Source: Escherichia coli
GTDB taxonomy: Bacteria; Pseudomonadota; Gammaproteobacteria; Enterobacterales; Enterobacteriaceae
Direction: 5' to 3'
DNA: 64,000 nucleotides
NCBI RefSeq assembly: GCF_011881725.1
Contig: NZ_JAATUR010000001.1
Coordinates: 236,637-300,636 of the forward strand
Shown: piece by piece, positions 48,140-59,449 of the stretch
Numbering within the stretch: position 1 is the first letter of the stretch
Layout: each line of letters starts with the position of its first letter
Notes under the pieces: generated by a model
The model's database searches: none
Told to the model about the DNA's origin: nothing
The model's input: only the letters and a program-made list of their open reading frames with translations
Translations under genes and position numbers: made by a program

Positions 48140-49580
48140 AGTAATTCTACCGCTGGTCGCCTATCTGGTGGTGGTGTTCGGGATCTCTGTCTACGCGATG
48201 CGTAAACGGAATACCGGCACCTTCCTTAATGAGTATTTCCTCGGTAGCCGTTCTATGGGCGGTATTGTGCTGGCGATGACGCTCACCGCAACCTATATCA
48301 GTGCCAGTTCGTTTATCGGCGGGCCAGGAGCTGCTTATAAATACGGTCTGGGCTGGGTATTGCTGGCGATGATTCAGCTACCTGCGGTCTGGCTTTCACT
48401 CGGTATTCTCGGCAAGAAGTTCGCGATTCTCGCGCGCCGCTACAATGCGGTAACACTGAACGATATGCTTTTTGCCCGTTACCAGAGCCGTCTGCTGGTG
48501 TGGCTGGCGAGCTTAAGTTTACTGGTTGCGTTCGTGGGTGCGATGACCGTGCAGTTTATCGGTGGTGCGCGCCTGCTGGAAACCGCGGCGGGTATTCCTT
48601 ATGAAACCGGCTTGCTGATTTTCGGTATCAGCATTGCGTTGTATACCGCCTTTGGCGGCTTTCGCGCCAGCGTGCTGAACGACACCATGCAAGGGCTGGT
48701 GATGCTGATTGGCACCATTGTGCTGCTTATTGGCGTGGTACATGCCGCAGGCGGTTTAAGTAATGCAGTAGAGACACTGCAAACCATCGATCCGCAACTG
48801 GTAACACCACAAGGCGCTGACAATATTCTGTCGCCTGCCTTTATGACGTCGTTCTGGGTGCTGGTATGCTTTGGCGTGATTGGTTTGCCACATACCGCAG
48901 TGCGCTGTATTTCTTATAAAGACAGCAAAGCGGTACATCGTGGGATCATCATCGGTACAATTGTCGTAGCAATCCTGATGTTCGGTATGCACCTGGCTGG
49001 TGCGTTAGGCCGGGCGGTAATCCCCGATCTCACCGTACCGGACCTGGTGATCCCGACGTTGATGGTAAAAGTGCTGCCACCGTTTGCTGCCGGGATCTTC
49101 CTTGCAGCACCTATGGCTGCGATCATGTCGACGATCAACGCCCAATTGCTGCAAAGTTCCGCTACGATCATTAAAGATCTCTATCTGAATATCCGTCCGG
49201 ATCAAATGCAAAACGAGACACGTTTGAAACGGATGTCGGCGGTGATCACATTGGTTCTCGGTGCGTTATTGCTGCTTGCGGCCTGGAAGCCGCCAGAAAT
49301 GATCATCTGGCTAAATTTGCTGGCCTTCGGTGGGCTGGAAGCCGTTTTCCTGTGGCCGCTGGTGCTGGGCCTCTACTGGGAACGCGCCAACGCCAAAGGC
49401 GCGCTAAGTGCGATGATCGTCGGCGGTGTACTGTATGCCGTACTCGCGACACTGAATATTCAGTACCTGGGCTTCCACCCTATCGTGCCCTCGTTGCTGC
49501 TAAGTTTGCTGGCTTTCCTGGTCGGAAACCGTTTCGGTACATCCGTCCCGCAAGCTACCGTTTTGACTACTGATAAATAA
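48129..49580 (+). CDS. panF: Sodium/pantothenate symporter PanF
   Basis: A 483-residue solute:sodium symporter with about 12-13 transmembrane segments that imports pantothenate for CoA. The family motif region [21 protein letters not shown] (in part) and the later [19 protein letters not shown] sodium-site segment are present. The start MQLEVILP at 48129 overlaps yhdT by 11 bases; a start two codons earlier is possible. It ends 11 bases before prmA. Confidence 0.95.
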   Translation: MQLEVILPLVAYLVVVFGISVYAMRKRNTGTFLNEYFLGSRSMGGIVLAMTLTATYISASSFIGGPGAAYKYGLGWVLLAMIQLPAVWLSLGILGKKFAILARRYNAVTLNDMLFARYQSRLLVWLASLSLLVAFVGAMTVQFIGGARLLETAAGIPYETGLLIFGISIALYTAFGGFRASVLNDTMQGLVMLIGTIVLLIGVVHAAGGLSNAVETLQTIDPQLVTPQGADNILSPAFMTSFWVLVCFGVIGLPHTAVRCISYKDSKAVHRGIIIGTIVVAILMFGMHLAGALGRAVIPDLTVPDLVIPTLMVKVLPPFAAGIFLAAPMAAIMSTINAQLLQSSATIIKDLYLNIRPDQMQNETRLKRMSAVITLVLGALLLLAAWKPPEMIIWLNLLAFGGLEAVFLWPLVLGLYWERANAKGALSAMIVGGVLYAVLATLNIQYLGFHPIVPSLLLSLLAFLVGNRFGTSVPQATVLTTDK

Positions 49581-49591
49581 AGAGTTTTGCC

Positions 49592-50473
49592 ATGCCTTGG
49601 ATCCAACTGAAACTGAACACTACCGGCGCGAACGCGGAAGATCTTAGCGATGCGCTGATGGAAGCAGGGGCCGTTTCAATCACTTTTCAGGATACCCACG
49701 ATACACCGGTATTTGAGCCGCTGCCGGGCGAAACGCGCCTGTGGGGCGACACCGATGTGATTGGTCTGTTCGATGCTGAAACCGACATGAATGAAGTCGT
49801 GGCGATTCTGGAGAATCATCCGCTGCTCGGCACGGGCTTCGCGCATAAAATCGAACAACTGGAAGATAAAGACTGGGAGCGCGAGTGGATGGACAATTTC
49901 CACCCAATGCGCTTTGGTGAACGTCTGTGGATCTGCCCAAGCTGGCGTGATGTGCCAGACGAAAACGCTGTCAACGTGATGTTAGACCCAGGTCTGGCGT
50001 TTGGTACAGGTACCCATCCAACAACCTCTCTGTGCCTGCAGTGGCTCGACAGCCTCGATTTAACCGGTAAAACGGTCATCGACTTTGGCTGTGGTTCCGG
50101 CATTCTGGCTATTGCAGCGCTGAAACTGGGCGCGGCAAAAGCGATCGGTATTGATATCGACCCACAGGCGATTCAGGCCAGCCGCGACAACGCCGAACGT
50201 AATGGTGTTTCTGATCGTCTGGAACTCTACTTGCCAAAAGATCAGCCTGAAGCGATGAAAGCCGACGTCGTGGTCGCTAACATTCTCGCAGGCCCGTTAC
50301 GTGAACTGGCACCGTTAATCAGCGTCCTGCCGGTTTCAGGCGGTTTACTGGGCCTTTCCGGTATTCTGGCAAGCCAGGCGGAGAGCGTTTGCGAAGCTTA
50401 TGCCGACAGCTTCACGCTCGATCCAGTGGTAGAAAAAGAAGAGTGGTGTCGCATTACCGGTCGTAAGAATTAA
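49592..50473 (+). CDS. prmA: Ribosomal protein L11 methyltransferase
   Basis: A 293-residue class I methyltransferase that trimethylates L11. An N-terminal substrate-recognition domain (about 1-95), the linker [14 protein letters not shown] and the SAM-binding motif [16 protein letters not shown] (about 160-175) are seen. The catalytic NILAGPL motif follows. It is probably transcribed with panF and separated from dusB by a 328-base gap. Confidence 0.97.
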   Translation: MPWIQLKLNTTGANAEDLSDALMEAGAVSITFQDTHDTPVFEPLPGETRLWGDTDVIGLFDAETDMNEVVAILENHPLLGTGFAHKIEQLEDKDWEREWMDNFHPMRFGERLWICPSWRDVPDENAVNVMLDPGLAFGTGTHPTTSLCLQWLDSLDLTGKTVIDFGCGSGILAIAALKLGAAKAIGIDIDPQAIQASRDNAERNGVSDRLELYLPKDQPEAMKADVVVANILAGPLRELAPLISVLPVSGGLLGLSGILASQAESVCEAYADSFTLDPVVEKEEWCRITGRKN

Positions 50474-50718
50474 CCGTCGTATCGCCGCATGGTGATGCTG
50501 AGCGAAGTGCGAGCAACGTCACAAAAGGCACGTAATTTTGCTGATTATTTAGGCAAATTTGCGTGCCAAAATTTTCATTCATAAAGAAAAATTGAGAACT
50601 TACTCAAATTTCTTTGAGTGTGAATTTTAATCACTTATTTCTAATGTGATGATTTTTATGACTAATTATTCTGCAGAGTTCATTTTAAATGCAATTCTTT
50701 GATCCATCTCAGATGATT
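50474..50718. promoter_or_regulatory. prmA-dusB intergenic region
   Basis: 245 bases before the fis promoter proper, AT-rich with several A/T tracts at about 50570-50710 suited to Fis and IHF binding upstream of the dusB-fis promoter. No gene is visible. A short GC-rich inverted segment just after prmA may end its transcript. Confidence 0.5.
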
Positions 50719-50733
50719 GGTCAAAGTTTGGCC
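50719..50733 (+). promoter_or_regulatory. Fis autoregulatory site
   Basis: GGTCAAAGTTTGGCC fits the 15-bp Fis consensus (G, YR, YR and C at the key positions) and abuts the -35 of the dusB-fis promoter. It is centred about 43 bases upstream of the likely start site, where Fis is known to repress its own operon. Confidence 0.7.
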
Positions 50734-50770
50734 TTTCATCTCGTGCAAAAAATGCGTAATATACGCCGCC
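50734..50770 (+). promoter_or_regulatory. dusB-fis promoter
   Basis: -35 TTTCAT (50734-50739) and -10 TAATAT (50757-50762) with 17-base spacing, followed by a GC-rich CGCCGCC discriminator and a C-rich start region. This is the arrangement that makes the fis promoter sensitive to ppGpp, DksA and CTP level. Confidence 0.82.
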
Positions 50771-50801
50771 TTGCAGTCACAGTATGGTCATTTCTTAACT
50801 C

Positions 50802-51767
50802 ATGCGCATCGGACAATATCAGCTCAGAAATCGCCTGATCGCAGCGCCCATGGCTGGCATTACAGACAGACCTTTTCGGACGTTGTGCTACGAGATGGGA
50901 GCCGGATTGACGGTATCCGAGATGATGTCTTCTAACCCACAGGTTTGGGAAAGCGACAAATCTCGTTTACGGATGGTGCACATTGATGAACCCGGTATTC
51001 GCACCGTGCAAATTGCCGGTAGCGATCCGAAAGAAATGGCAGATGCAGCACGTATTAACGTGGAAAGCGGTGCCCAGATTATTGATATCAATATGGGTTG
51101 CCCGGCTAAAAAAGTGAATCGCAAGCTCGCAGGTTCAGCCCTCTTGCAGTACCCGGATGTCGTTAAATCGATCCTTACCGAGGTCGTCAATGCAGTGGAC
51201 GTTCCTGTTACCCTGAAGATTCGCACCGGCTGGGCGCCGGAACACCGTAACTGTGAAGAGATTGCCCAACTGGCTGAAGACTGTGGCATTCAGGCTCTGA
51301 CCATTCATGGCCGTACGCGCGCCTGTTTGTTCAATGGAGAAGCTGAGTACGACAGTATTCGGGCAGTTAAGCAGAAAGTTTCCATTCCGGTTATCGCGAA
51401 TGGCGACATTACTGACCCGCTTAAAGCCAGAGCTGTGCTCGACTATACAGGGGCGGATGCCCTGATGATAGGCCGCGCAGCTCAGGGAAGACCCTGGATC
51501 TTTCGGGAAATCCAGCATTATCTGGACACTGGGGAGTTGCTGCCCCCGCTGCCTTTGGCAGAGGTTAAGCGCTTGCTTTGCGCGCACGTTCGGGAACTGC
51601 ATGACTTTTATGGTCCGGCAAAAGGGTACCGAATTGCACGTAAACACGTTTCCTGGTATCTCCAGGAACACGCTCCAAATGACCAGTTTCGGCGCACATT
51701 CAACGCCATTGAGGATGCCAGCGAACAGCTGGAGGCGTTGGAGGCATACTTCGAAAATTTTGCGTAA
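50802..51767 (+). CDS. dusB: tRNA-dihydrouridine synthase B
   Basis: A 321-residue FMN TIM-barrel enzyme that makes dihydrouridine at position 17 of tRNA. The N-terminal [16 protein letters not shown], the catalytic cysteine in [13 protein letters not shown] (about residue 100) and the FMN-phosphate motif [14 protein letters not shown] are intact. It is the first gene of the dusB-fis operon; poor translation of dusB is known to aid high fis output. Confidence 0.97.
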   Translation: MRIGQYQLRNRLIAAPMAGITDRPFRTLCYEMGAGLTVSEMMSSNPQVWESDKSRLRMVHIDEPGIRTVQIAGSDPKEMADAARINVESGAQIIDINMGCPAKKVNRKLAGSALLQYPDVVKSILTEVVNAVDVPVTLKIRTGWAPEHRNCEEIAQLAEDCGIQALTIHGRTRACLFNGEAEYDSIRAVKQKVSIPVIANGDITDPLKARAVLDYTGADALMIGRAAQGRPWIFREIQHYLDTGELLPPLPLAEVKRLLCAHVRELHDFYGPAKGYRIARKHVSWYLQEHAPNDQFRRTFNAIEDASEQLEALEAYFENFA

Positions 51768-51792
51768 ACAGAAATAAAGAGCTGACAGAACT

Positions 51793-52089
51793 ATGTTCGA
51801 ACAACGCGTAAATTCTGACGTACTGACCGTTTCTACCGTTAACTCTCAGGATCAGGTAACCCAAAAACCCCTGCGTGACTCGGTTAAACAGGCACTGAAG
51901 AACTATTTTGCTCAACTGAACGGTCAGGATGTTAATGACCTCTATGAGCTGGTACTGGCTGAAGTAGAACAGCCCCTGTTGGACATGGTGATGCAATACA
52001 CCCGTGGTAACCAGACCCGTGCTGCGCTGATGATGGGCATCAACCGTGGTACGCTGCGTAAAAAATTGAAAAAGTACGGCATGAACTAA
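51793..52089 (+). CDS. fis: Nucleoid-associated protein Fis
   Basis: The 98-residue DNA-bending dimer. N-terminal beta-hairpin arms ([15 protein letters not shown]), dimerisation helices, and the C-terminal helix-turn-helix (about 73-94, [20 protein letters not shown] in part) are unchanged from E. coli. It follows dusB by 25 bases and is terminated by a hairpin soon after. Confidence 0.98.
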
Positions 52090-52113
52090 TTCAGTTTAGC
52101 TAAATGCTTGATT

Positions 52114-52149
52114 AAAAGGCGCTACTCGGCATGGGGAAGCGCCTTTTTT
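52114..52149 (+). terminator. Terminator of dusB-fis
   Basis: AAAAGGCGC pairs with GCGCCTTTT across a 16-base loop, with six T, 24 bases after the fis stop and just before yhdJ. Confidence 0.85.
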
Positions 52150-52173
52150 ATAGGTGTCACAAAGGGAGTGACC

Positions 52174-53058
52174 ATGAGAACAGGATGTGAGCCCACCAGA
52201 TTTGGCGACAACGCAAAGACCATTATCCACGGTGATGCATTAGCTGAACTTAAAAAGATTCCCGCAGAAAGTGTCGATCTTATCTTTGCCGATCCACCTT
52301 ATAACATCGGTAAAAATTTCGATGGTTTGATCGAAGCGTGGCAAGAAGATCTGTTTATTAACTGGTTATTTGAAGTAATTACAGAGTGCCACCGCGTTCT
52401 GAAAAAACAGGGCAGCATGTACATCATGAACAGCACGGAAAACATGCCCTTTATTGACCTTCAGTGCCGCCAGCTTTTTACCATCAAAAGTCGCATCGTC
52501 TGGTCGTATGACAGTTCCGGCGTTCAGGCCAAAAAATTTTACGGCTCCATGTATGAACCCATCCTGATGATGGTAAAAGACGCAAAGAACTACACATTTA
52601 ACAGCGATGCTATTCTGGTAGAAGCCAAAACCGGAGCACAGCGTGCGTTAATCGATTATCGCAAAAATCCCCCACAACCTTACAATCACCAAAAAGTGCC
52701 CGGTAACGTCTGGGATTTTCCACGCGTACGTTATTTGATGGATGAATATGAAAACCATCCGACACAAAAGCCTGAAGCCTTACTAAAGCGCATTATTCTC
52801 GCCTCTTCTAACCCAGACGATGTCGTTCTCGATCCGTTTGCTGGTAGCTTCACCACTGGTGCCGTCGCCGTCGCGACCGGGCGAAAATTCATTGGTATTG
52901 AGATTAACAGCGAGTACATCAAGATGGGGCTACGCCGGCTGGATATCGCGTCACATTACTCCATAGAAGAGTTGGCGAAAGTGAAAAAAAGGAAGACTGG
53001 CAACCTGTCAAAACGAAGCCGGATCAGCGAAGTTGACCCCGATCTCATTGCAAAGTAA
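52174..53058 (+). CDS. yhdJ: Orphan adenine-N6 DNA methyltransferase YhdJ
   Basis: A 294-residue beta-class DNA methylase: the catalytic DPPY motif (FADPPYNIGK, about 38) precedes the SAM motif (DPFAGSFTTG, about 225). The E. coli homologue methylates ATGCAT. No restriction endonuclease is adjacent, so it is an orphan enzyme. The start MRTGCEPTRFG has AAAGGGAGTG upstream; an earlier in-frame ATG would extend it into the fis terminator. Several residues differ from K-12 but none in the motifs. Confidence 0.94.
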   Translation: MRTGCEPTRFGDNAKTIIHGDALAELKKIPAESVDLIFADPPYNIGKNFDGLIEAWQEDLFINWLFEVITECHRVLKKQGSMYIMNSTENMPFIDLQCRQLFTIKSRIVWSYDSSGVQAKKFYGSMYEPILMMVKDAKNYTFNSDAILVEAKTGAQRALIDYRKNPPQPYNHQKVPGNVWDFPRVRYLMDEYENHPTQKPEALLKRIILASSNPDDVVLDPFAGSFTTGAVAVATGRKFIGIEINSEYIKMGLRRLDIASHYSIEELAKVKKRKTGNLSKRSRISEVDPDLIAK

Positions 53059-53141
53059 AGGAAGTGTAATCCTGGTTTTCAGATTATTCATTTCGTGTAT
53101 ATTTCCTGCCAGACTTGATTAAACATGCACAGGTTCAGGTA

Positions 53142-53321
53142 ATGATTCGCAAGTATTGGTGGCTCGTTGTTTTTGCTGTTTTCGTTTTTTTGTTTGATAC
53201 TTTACTGATGCAATGGATTGAACTGCTGGCAACAGAAACCGACAAATGCCGCAATATGAACTCAGTTAATCCACTGAAACTGGTTAACTGTGATGATCTG
53301 AATTTTCAAGACAGAATGTGA
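53142..53321 (+). CDS. yhdU: Small membrane protein YhdU
   Basis: A 59-residue protein with one strong hydrophobic segment (about 6-27, WWLVVFAVFVFLFDTLLMQW) and a polar tail with two cysteines (TDKCRNMN and VNCDDLNF). Its function is unknown. The start at MIRKYWWL has AGGTAA upstream. It lies between yhdJ and the convergent acrS, whose stop is only 3 bases away. Confidence 0.8.
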   Translation: MIRKYWWLVVFAVFVFLFDTLLMQWIELLATETDKCRNMNSVNPLKLVNCDDLNFQDRM

Positions 53322-53323
53322 AT

Positions 53324-53986
53324 TTACATGACACTTAATTCATTTGTTTGATGAATTAATTTCGTTATATTTTCATCTGGCGTGAACATTTTTAATACGT
53401 TATCGACTAGTGCGGGTGCTTGTTTATAAAGATCATAACCCGCCATATTCATTAACCAGTTTTGAACAATACCGCTGAAGGCGCCATCAATAATAATCAT
53501 CACAACATCTAAATCGAGGTTGTTTGCTACACAACCTTGTTGCTGACACGCCTGCAATACTTCGCGGAGAATCTGCGGATTAAACCCCATCTTTTCACGT
53601 ATTACTGCCTCGGCGAGCATTTCATCACTAAATTCACATTTGTGATATAAGATTTGCAGTAATGCCTGCTGGCGGGGGATTTCGGCAATAAATTGCAAGC
53701 CAACAATCAGTTTTTCACGCAATTGCAGGAAAGGCTCATGCTCTAACCCTGCCGTCAGACGTTCCTGAATTAACTCCCGCAATGAAGGCTGTTGCAGCCA
53801 CATCTCATTAAACAATTGAATCTTGTTTTCGAAGTGCCAGTAGATTGCGCCACGCGTGACGTTGGCGGCGTCGGCGATGTCGTTGAGCGTCGTCTTGCTT
53901 ACGCCATACTGCGCAAACTGAGCAATGGCTGTTTCGATCAGTTCTTGCCGGGTCTTCAGGGCTTCGGCTTTGGTTCGTTTTGCCAT
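53324..53986 (-). CDS. acrS: TetR-family repressor AcrS (EnvR)
   Basis: A 220-residue TetR-family repressor with an N-terminal helix-turn-helix (about 28-50, VSKTTLNDIADAANVTRGAIYW in part) and a ligand-binding C-terminal domain. In E. coli AcrS represses acrAB when expressed and adjoins acrEF. It is divergent from acrE across 395 bases. The start MAKRTKAEA matches the family. Confidence 0.95.
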   Translation of the reverse strand: MAKRTKAEALKTRQELIETAIAQFAQYGVSKTTLNDIADAANVTRGAIYWHFENKIQLFNEMWLQQPSLRELIQERLTAGLEHEPFLQLREKLIVGLQFIAEIPRQQALLQILYHKCEFSDEMLAEAVIREKMGFNPQILREVLQACQQQGCVANNLDLDVVMIIIDGAFSGIVQNWLMNMAGYDLYKQAPALVDNVLKMFTPDENITKLIHQTNELSVM

Positions 53987-54381
53987 AATTAATTATTCAA
54001 GAAATAAATATATTCGACATAAGGGAAACAACGAGAAGCAATGTATCACCTAATTTTTATTTGTACGAGAAGCTAAATCCCATCTGCCATCAATCGTTAA
54101 ATAAGCGAAATCTATTGTTTACCTGTAATACATTCACTTAATAAATATATATTTAATTTTGCATTAAAATGCTTCCACTCTTTTCGACTCACATCAAATG
54201 AGAACATTAGGATATTAATCTCTTTTTGTGTTTGCGTGCCTTGAATCGCGGCTATTCATAACTATTCCTTACATCGCCGAACGATAATTTGTAGGATAGC
54301 GAACTGTATTTTTATTTCTGCGAGTTAACGCGTTGCCTTTTTCTGGCTAATAACGCGCTTTTGGTTTTTTGAGGAATAGTA
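53987..54381. promoter_or_regulatory. acrS-acrE divergent intergenic region
   Basis: 395 bases, strongly AT-rich (about 53990-54200), without a credible gene. It carries the promoters for acrS and acrEF. An ATACATTCA half-site at about 54127 resembles half of the AcrR-type operator. The AT-rich composition agrees with the H-NS repression known for acrEF in E. coli. Confidence 0.5.
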
Positions 54382-55539
54382 ATGACGAAACATGCCAGGT
54401 TTTTCCTCCTGTCCTCCTTTATCATGATCTCCGCAGCGTTAATTGCGGGCTGTAACGATAAAGGAGAAGAGAAAGCTCACGTCGGTGAACCGCAGGTTAC
54501 CGTTCATATTGTGAAAACAGCCCCATTAGAAGTTAAGACTGAATTACCAGGCCGCACCAATGCTTTTCGTATTGCCGAAGTACGCCCGCAGGTTAGCGGG
54601 ATTGTGCTAAATCGTAATTTCACTGAAGGCAGCGATGTGCAAGCAGGTCAATCCCTGTATCAGATCGACCCGGCCACTTATCAGGCAAGCTATGACAGCG
54701 CGAAAGGCGAACTGGCGAAAAGCGAAGCTGCCGCTTCCATCGCGCATTTGACGGTAAAACGTTATGTTCCGCTCGTGGGTACGAAATACATCAGCCAGCA
54801 GGAGTACGATCAGGCCATTGCTGATGCTCGCCAGGCCGATGCCGCTGTGATTGCCGCAAAAGCCACGGTCGAAAGCGCCCGCATCAATCTCGCTTATACC
54901 AAAGTGACAGCGCCAATTAGCGGGCGTATCGGCAAATCTTCGGTGACCGAAGGAGCTCTCGTCACTAACGGGCAAACGACCGAGCTGGCGACTGTCCAAC
55001 AACTCGATCCTATCTACGTCGATGTTACCCAATCCAGTAACGATTTTATGAGACTGAAGCAGTCCGTAGAGCAAGGTAGTTTGCATAAAGAAAACGCCGC
55101 CAGCAACGTAGAGCTGGTCATGGAAAATGGTCAAACTTATCCCCTGAAAGGCACTCTGCAATTCTCTGATGTAACCGTTGATGAAAGTACCGGCTCCATA
55201 ACCCTGCGTGCTGTCTTCCCTAACCCGCAACATACGCTTTTGCCGGGTATGTTTGTGCGTGCACGGATTGATGAAGGTGTCCAACCTGATGCCATTCTTA
55301 TCCCTCAACAAGGCGTCAGCCGCACGCCACGTGGTGATGCAACCGTGCTGATTGTTAACGATAAAAGTCAGGTTGAAGCGCGTCCTGTCGTTGCCAGCCA
55401 GGCGATTGGCGATAAATGGTTAATTAGCGAAGGGCTTAAATCTGGCGATCAGGTCATTGTCAGTGGCCTGCAAAAAGCACGTCCGGGAGAGCAGGTTAAA
55501 ACCACTACCGATACCCCCACAGATACTGCGTCGAAGTAA
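54382..55539 (+). CDS. acrE: Multidrug efflux membrane fusion lipoprotein AcrE
   Basis: A 385-residue periplasmic adaptor for the AcrEF-TolC pump. The lipoprotein signal ends in the lipobox LIAGC (cysteine at about residue 24). Lipoyl, hairpin and beta-barrel domains follow ([23 protein letters not shown] in part, [21 protein letters not shown] in part). It is 11 bases upstream of acrF in the same operon. Confidence 0.96.
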   Translation: MTKHARFFLLSSFIMISAALIAGCNDKGEEKAHVGEPQVTVHIVKTAPLEVKTELPGRTNAFRIAEVRPQVSGIVLNRNFTEGSDVQAGQSLYQIDPATYQASYDSAKGELAKSEAAASIAHLTVKRYVPLVGTKYISQQEYDQAIADARQADAAVIAAKATVESARINLAYTKVTAPISGRIGKSSVTEGALVTNGQTTELATVQQLDPIYVDVTQSSNDFMRLKQSVEQGSLHKENAASNVELVMENGQTYPLKGTLQFSDVTVDESTGSITLRAVFPNPQHTLLPGMFVRARIDEGVQPDAILIPQQGVSRTPRGDATVLIVNDKSQVEARPVVASQAIGDKWLISEGLKSGDQVIVSGLQKARPGEQVKTTTDTPTDTASK

Positions 55540-55550
55540 GGCAATCTGAC

Positions 55551-58500
55551 ATGGCAAACTTTTTTATTCGACGACCGATATTTGCATGGGTGCTGGCCAT
55601 TATTCTAATGATGGCGGGCGCACTGGCGATCCTACAATTGCCCGTCGCCCAGTACCCAACCATTGCGCCGCCTGCAGTTTCCGTGTCGGCAAACTATCCG
55701 GGCGCTGATGCGCAGACTGTGCAGGATACGGTGACACAGGTTATCGAACAGAATATGAACGGTATCGATAATCTGATGTATATGTCCTCCACCAGCGATT
55801 CAGCCGGTAGCGTGACAATTACCCTCACCTTCCAGTCCGGAACCGATCCAGATATCGCGCAAGTGCAGGTGCAGAATAAACTTCAGCTCGCCACACCGTT
55901 GCTGCCGCAGGAAGTTCAACAGCAGGGGATCAGCGTTGAAAAGTCCAGCAGTAGCTATTTGATGGTGGCAGGATTCGTCTCTGATAACCCCGGCACCACA
56001 CAAGACGATATCTCGGACTATGTGGCCTCTAACGTTAAAGATACGCTTAGCCGCCTGAATGGCGTAGGTGACGTACAACTCTTTGGCGCACAGTACGCAA
56101 TGCGTATCTGGTTGGACGCCGATCTACTAAACAAATATAAGCTGACACCGGTTGATGTCATTAACCAGTTGAAGGTACAGAACGATCAGATCGCTGCCGG
56201 ACAGTTAGGTGGAACGCCAGCGTTGCCAGGTCAACAGTTAAACGCCTCGATTATTGCGCAGACGCGTTTAAAAAATCCGGAAGAATTCGGCAAAGTAACT
56301 CTGCGCGTGAACAGCGATGGCTCGGTGGTGCGCCTGAAAGATGTCGCACGGGTTGAACTTGGCGGTGAAAACTATAACGTTATCGCTCGCATCAACGGTA
56401 AACCGGCGGCAGGTCTGGGTATTAAGCTGGCAACCGGTGCTAACGCACTCGATACGGCAAAAGCCATTAAGGCAAAACTGGCGGAATTACAGCCATTCTT
56501 CCCGCAGGGAATGAAGGTTCTCTACCCTTATGACACCACGCCATTCGTCCAACTTTCTATTCACGAAGTGGTAAAAACACTGTTCGAAGCCATTATGCTG
56601 GTGTTCCTGGTGATGTATTTGTTCTTGCAGAATATGCGAGCAACGCTGATCCCCACTATTGCTGTGCCCGTGGTGTTGTTAGGGACATTTGCCATCCTCG
56701 CCGCCTTTGGCTATTCCATCAACACACTAACGATGTTCGGAATGGTACTTGCCATCGGGCTACTCGTCGATGACGCGATAGTGGTGGTGGAGAACGTCGA
56801 GCGCGTGATGATGGAGGATAATCTACCGCCAAAAGAAGCGACGGAAAAATCGATGTCGCAAATTCAGGGCGCACTGGTAGGTATTGCGATGGTGCTGTCG
56901 GCGGTATTTATTCCGATGGCGTTCTTCGGCGGTTCCACAGGGGCAATTTATCGCCAGTTCTCTATCACCATTGTTTCGGCAATGGCGCTTTCCGTACTGG
57001 TGGCATTGATTCTCACCCCTGCGTTATGTGCAACGCTGCTGAAACCCGTCTCTGCTGAACATCACGAGAAAAAAGGCGGTTTCTTCGGCTGGTTTAATAC
57101 CACTTTTGATCATAGTGTTAATCACTACACCAATAGCGTTGGCAAAATCCTCGGTTCCACAGGACGATATTTACTGATCTATGCGCTGATTGTTGCCGGA
57201 ATGGTGGTGTTGTTTTTACGTCTTCCGTCTTCCTTCTTACCGGAAGAAGATCAAGGGGTGTTTCTGACCATGATTCAGTTGCCCGCTGGTGCGACACAAG
57301 AGCGGACGCAAAAAGTATTGGATCAAGTGACGGATTACTACCTGAAAAACGAGAAAGCGAACGTTGAAAGTGTCTTTACGGTTAACGGCTTTAGCTTCAG
57401 CGGCCAGGCGCAAAACGCGGGGATGGCCTTCGTCAGCCTGAAACCGTGGGAAGAGCGTAGTGGTGACGTAAACAGCGCGGAAGCGGTCATCCAACGTGCC
57501 CAAATGGAGCTTGGCAAAATCCGCGATGGTTTTGTCATTCCGTTCAATATGCCAGCCATTGTTGAACTGGGCACAGCAACAGGTTTCGACTTTGAGTTAA
57601 TTGACCAGGCAGGGCTGGGGCACGATGCGCTAACCCAGGCGCGTAATCAGCTGCTTGGCATGGCGGCGCAACATCCTACCAGCTTAGTCAGCGTGCGCCC
57701 CAATGGTCTGGAAGATACCGCACAGTTTAAACTGGAAGTTGACCAGGAAAAGGCGCAGGCATTAGGTGTTTCGCTTTCTGACATCAACCAAACCATCTCT
57801 ACGGCGCTGGGCGGAACGTACGTTAACGACTTCATCGATCGTGGCCGCGTGAAAAAAGTTTATGTTCAGGCTGATGCCAAATTCCGTATGCTGCCAGAAG
57901 ATGTCGATAAACTTTATGTCCGCAGCGCCAACGGCGAAATGGTGCCATTCTCTTCCTTTACCACTTCACATTGGGTGTATGGCTCTCCGCGACTGGAACG
58001 CTACAACGGTCTGCCGTCAATGGAAATTCAGGGGGAAGCCGCGCCAGGAACCAGTTCCGGCGATGCCATGGCGTTGATGGAAAACCTTGCATCACAACTA
58101 CCTTCAGGCATTGGTTATGACTGGACAGGTATGTCGTATCAGGAACGCTTATCGGGCAACCAGGCGCCCGCTCTGGTAGCAATCTCCTTCGTGGTCGTTT
58201 TCCTGTGCCTTGCCGCACTCTATGAAAGCTGGTCAATTCCTGTCTCGGTTATGTTGGTCGTGCCGTTAGGGATTGTCGGCGTTCTGGTGGCGGCGACACT
58301 CTTTCATCAGAAAAATGACGTTTATTTTATGGTGGGCTTGTTAACAACAATTGGCTTATCGGCTAAAAACGCTATTTTGATTGTTGAGTTCGCCAAAGAC
58401 CTGATGGAAAAAGAGGGAAAAGGTGTTATTGAAGCGACGCTGATGGCCGTACGTATGCGTCTTCGTCCTATTCTGATGACATCTCTCGCCTTTATTCTCG

Positions 58501-58655
58501 GCGTATTGCCGCTGGCTATCAGTAATGGTGCGGGAAGCGGCGCGCAGAACGCGGTAGGGATTGGTGTCATGGGCGGCATGATTTCCGCAACATTGCTGGC
58601 AATCTTCTTTGTCCCCGTGTTCTTTGTGGTCATCCGCCGTTGCTTTAAAGGGTAA
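55551..58655 (+). CDS. acrF: RND multidrug efflux transporter AcrF
   Basis: A 1034-residue resistance-nodulation-division pump, closely similar to AcrB. Twelve transmembrane segments and two large periplasmic loops are present. The proton-relay aspartates lie in [16 protein letters not shown] (about 407-408) and the relay lysine in [18 protein letters not shown] (about 940). The N terminus [16 protein letters not shown] is the family start. It is intact. A terminator follows at once. Confidence 0.97.
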   Translation: MANFFIRRPIFAWVLAIILMMAGALAILQLPVAQYPTIAPPAVSVSANYPGADAQTVQDTVTQVIEQNMNGIDNLMYMSSTSDSAGSVTITLTFQSGTDPDIAQVQVQNKLQLATPLLPQEVQQQGISVEKSSSSYLMVAGFVSDNPGTTQDDISDYVASNVKDTLSRLNGVGDVQLFGAQYAMRIWLDADLLNKYKLTPVDVINQLKVQNDQIAAGQLGGTPALPGQQLNASIIAQTRLKNPEEFGKVTLRVNSDGSVVRLKDVARVELGGENYNVIARINGKPAAGLGIKLATGANALDTAKAIKAKLAELQPFFPQGMKVLYPYDTTPFVQLSIHEVVKTLFEAIMLVFLVMYLFLQNMRATLIPTIAVPVVLLGTFAILAAFGYSINTLTMFGMVLAIGLLVDDAIVVVENVERVMMEDNLPPKEATEKSMSQIQGALVGIAMVLSAVFIPMAFFGGSTGAIYRQFSITIVSAMALSVLVALILTPALCATLLKPVSAEHHEKKGGFFGWFNTTFDHSVNHYTNSVGKILGSTGRYLLIYALIVAGMVVLFLRLPSSFLPEEDQGVFLTMIQLPAGATQERTQKVLDQVTDYYLKNEKANVESVFTVNGFSFSGQAQNAGMAFVSLKPWEERSGDVNSAEAVIQRAQMELGKIRDGFVIPFNMPAIVELGTATGFDFELIDQAGLGHDALTQARNQLLGMAAQHPTSLVSVRPNGLEDTAQFKLEVDQEKAQALGVSLSDINQTISTALGGTYVNDFIDRGRVKKVYVQADAKFRMLPEDVDKLYVRSANGEMVPFSSFTTSHWVYGSPRLERYNGLPSMEIQGEAAPGTSSGDAMALMENLASQLPSGIGYDWTGMSYQERLSGNQAPALVAISFVVVFLCLAALYESWSIPVSVMLVVPLGIVGVLVAATLFHQKNDVYFMVGLLTTIGLSAKNAILIVEFAKDLMEKEGKGVIEATLMAVRMRLRPILMTSLAFILGVLPLAISNGAGSGAQNAVGIGVMGGMISATLLAIFFVPVFFVVIRRCFKG

Positions 58656-58667
58656 ATTTAAAACACA

Positions 58668-58691
58668 AAGGCGTCTTCGGACGCCTTTTTA
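58668..58691 (+). terminator. Terminator of acrEF
   Basis: GGCGTC-TTCG-GACGCC stem-tetraloop with AAA before and five T after, 15 bases past the acrF stop. Confidence 0.92.
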
Positions 58692-58906
58692 ATTTGCAAT
58701 TAACACTATAAAATTTAATGAGTTAATGATTCATTAGCTTTTGAATTGAATGCATTCATTCTTTCTCCCTTCATTATTTTTACAATTCACATAATTTGTC
58801 ATTATTCATCTCGCAAGAATTATAACTCCTGGTGATAAAATAGAATTCAGCACGTTAATAAGAAAGTTAGCTTATTAAACGGTAGCGTTATTACTGAGGT
58901 AACACC

Positions 58907-59128
58907 ATGAAAAGATTAATTCCTGTCGCATTGCTCGCCGCATTGCTGGCGGGCTGCGCTCACGATTCACCCTGCGTTCCGGTTTATGACGATCAGGGCC
59001 GTCTGGTTCACACCAATACCTGTATGAAAGGTACGACTCAGGATAACTGGGAAACTGCCGGAGCCATTGCTGGCGGGGCGGCGGCTGTCGCTGGTCTGAC
59101 GATGGGGATCATCGCACTGTCAAAATAA
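58907..59128 (+). CDS. yhdV: Small lipoprotein YhdV
   Basis: A 73-residue lipoprotein: signal segment LIPVALLAALLAGC with the lipidated cysteine at about 17, a short polar part with two more cysteines (SPCVPVYD, NTCMKG), then a glycine/alanine-rich hydrophobic stretch (AGAIAGGAAAVAGLTMGIIAL in part) near the C terminus. Its function is unknown. It is a single gene between acrEF and yhdWXYZ with its own terminator. Confidence 0.9.
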   Translation: MKRLIPVALLAALLAGCAHDSPCVPVYDDQGRLVHTNTCMKGTTQDNWETAGAIAGGAAAVAGLTMGIIALSK

Positions 59129-59131
59129 CTG

Positions 59132-59160
59132 AACAGGGCGCGGACTTCCGCGCCCTGTTT
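59132..59160 (+). terminator. Terminator of yhdV
   Basis: AACAGGGCGCGG-ACTT-CCGCGCCCTGTT, a perfect 12-bp stem starting 4 bases after the yhdV stop, with TTT following. Confidence 0.85.
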
Positions 59161-59341
59161 AACGGTACAGAATCTCTCCGTAAGATAAAATACAACGATA
59201 TTCTGCTAGCTTATTCCCTTTTAATTTAGCATTTTATTTCGAACCTTCGAAATAACACATCTATTAAAATTTACCCTCATTTAAAACACATACTCACGCT
59301 AACAATCATTATCCTGCTTAGTAAAAGGTGAATTAATATTT

Positions 59342-59388
59342 TGCGCTAAAATGTGGCGTATGTTTCATTTTCGCACCGTTGCGGGGCG
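59342..59388 (+). promoter_or_regulatory. Two NtrC-like enhancer sites
   Basis: TGCGCTAAAATGTGGCG (59342-59358) and CGCACCGTTGCGGGGCG (59372-59388) each resemble the NtrC consensus TGCACC-N4-TGGTGCA with several mismatches. Their centres are 30 bases apart, close to three helical turns. They lie about 75-125 bases upstream of the sigma-54 promoter, the usual enhancer position. Confidence 0.55.
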
Positions 59389-59449
59389 ATGTTTTTGTTA
59401 TTTCCTGTCTACACTCAGCTTATTGCGACGCGTAATCGTGCGCAAAAGC

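Noticed and set aside
52174..53058. yhdJ as part of a restriction-modification or phage-defence system
   Set aside because: Neighbours are fis, yhdU and acrS; no restriction endonuclease, helicase or specificity subunit is nearby. It is a known orphan methylase.
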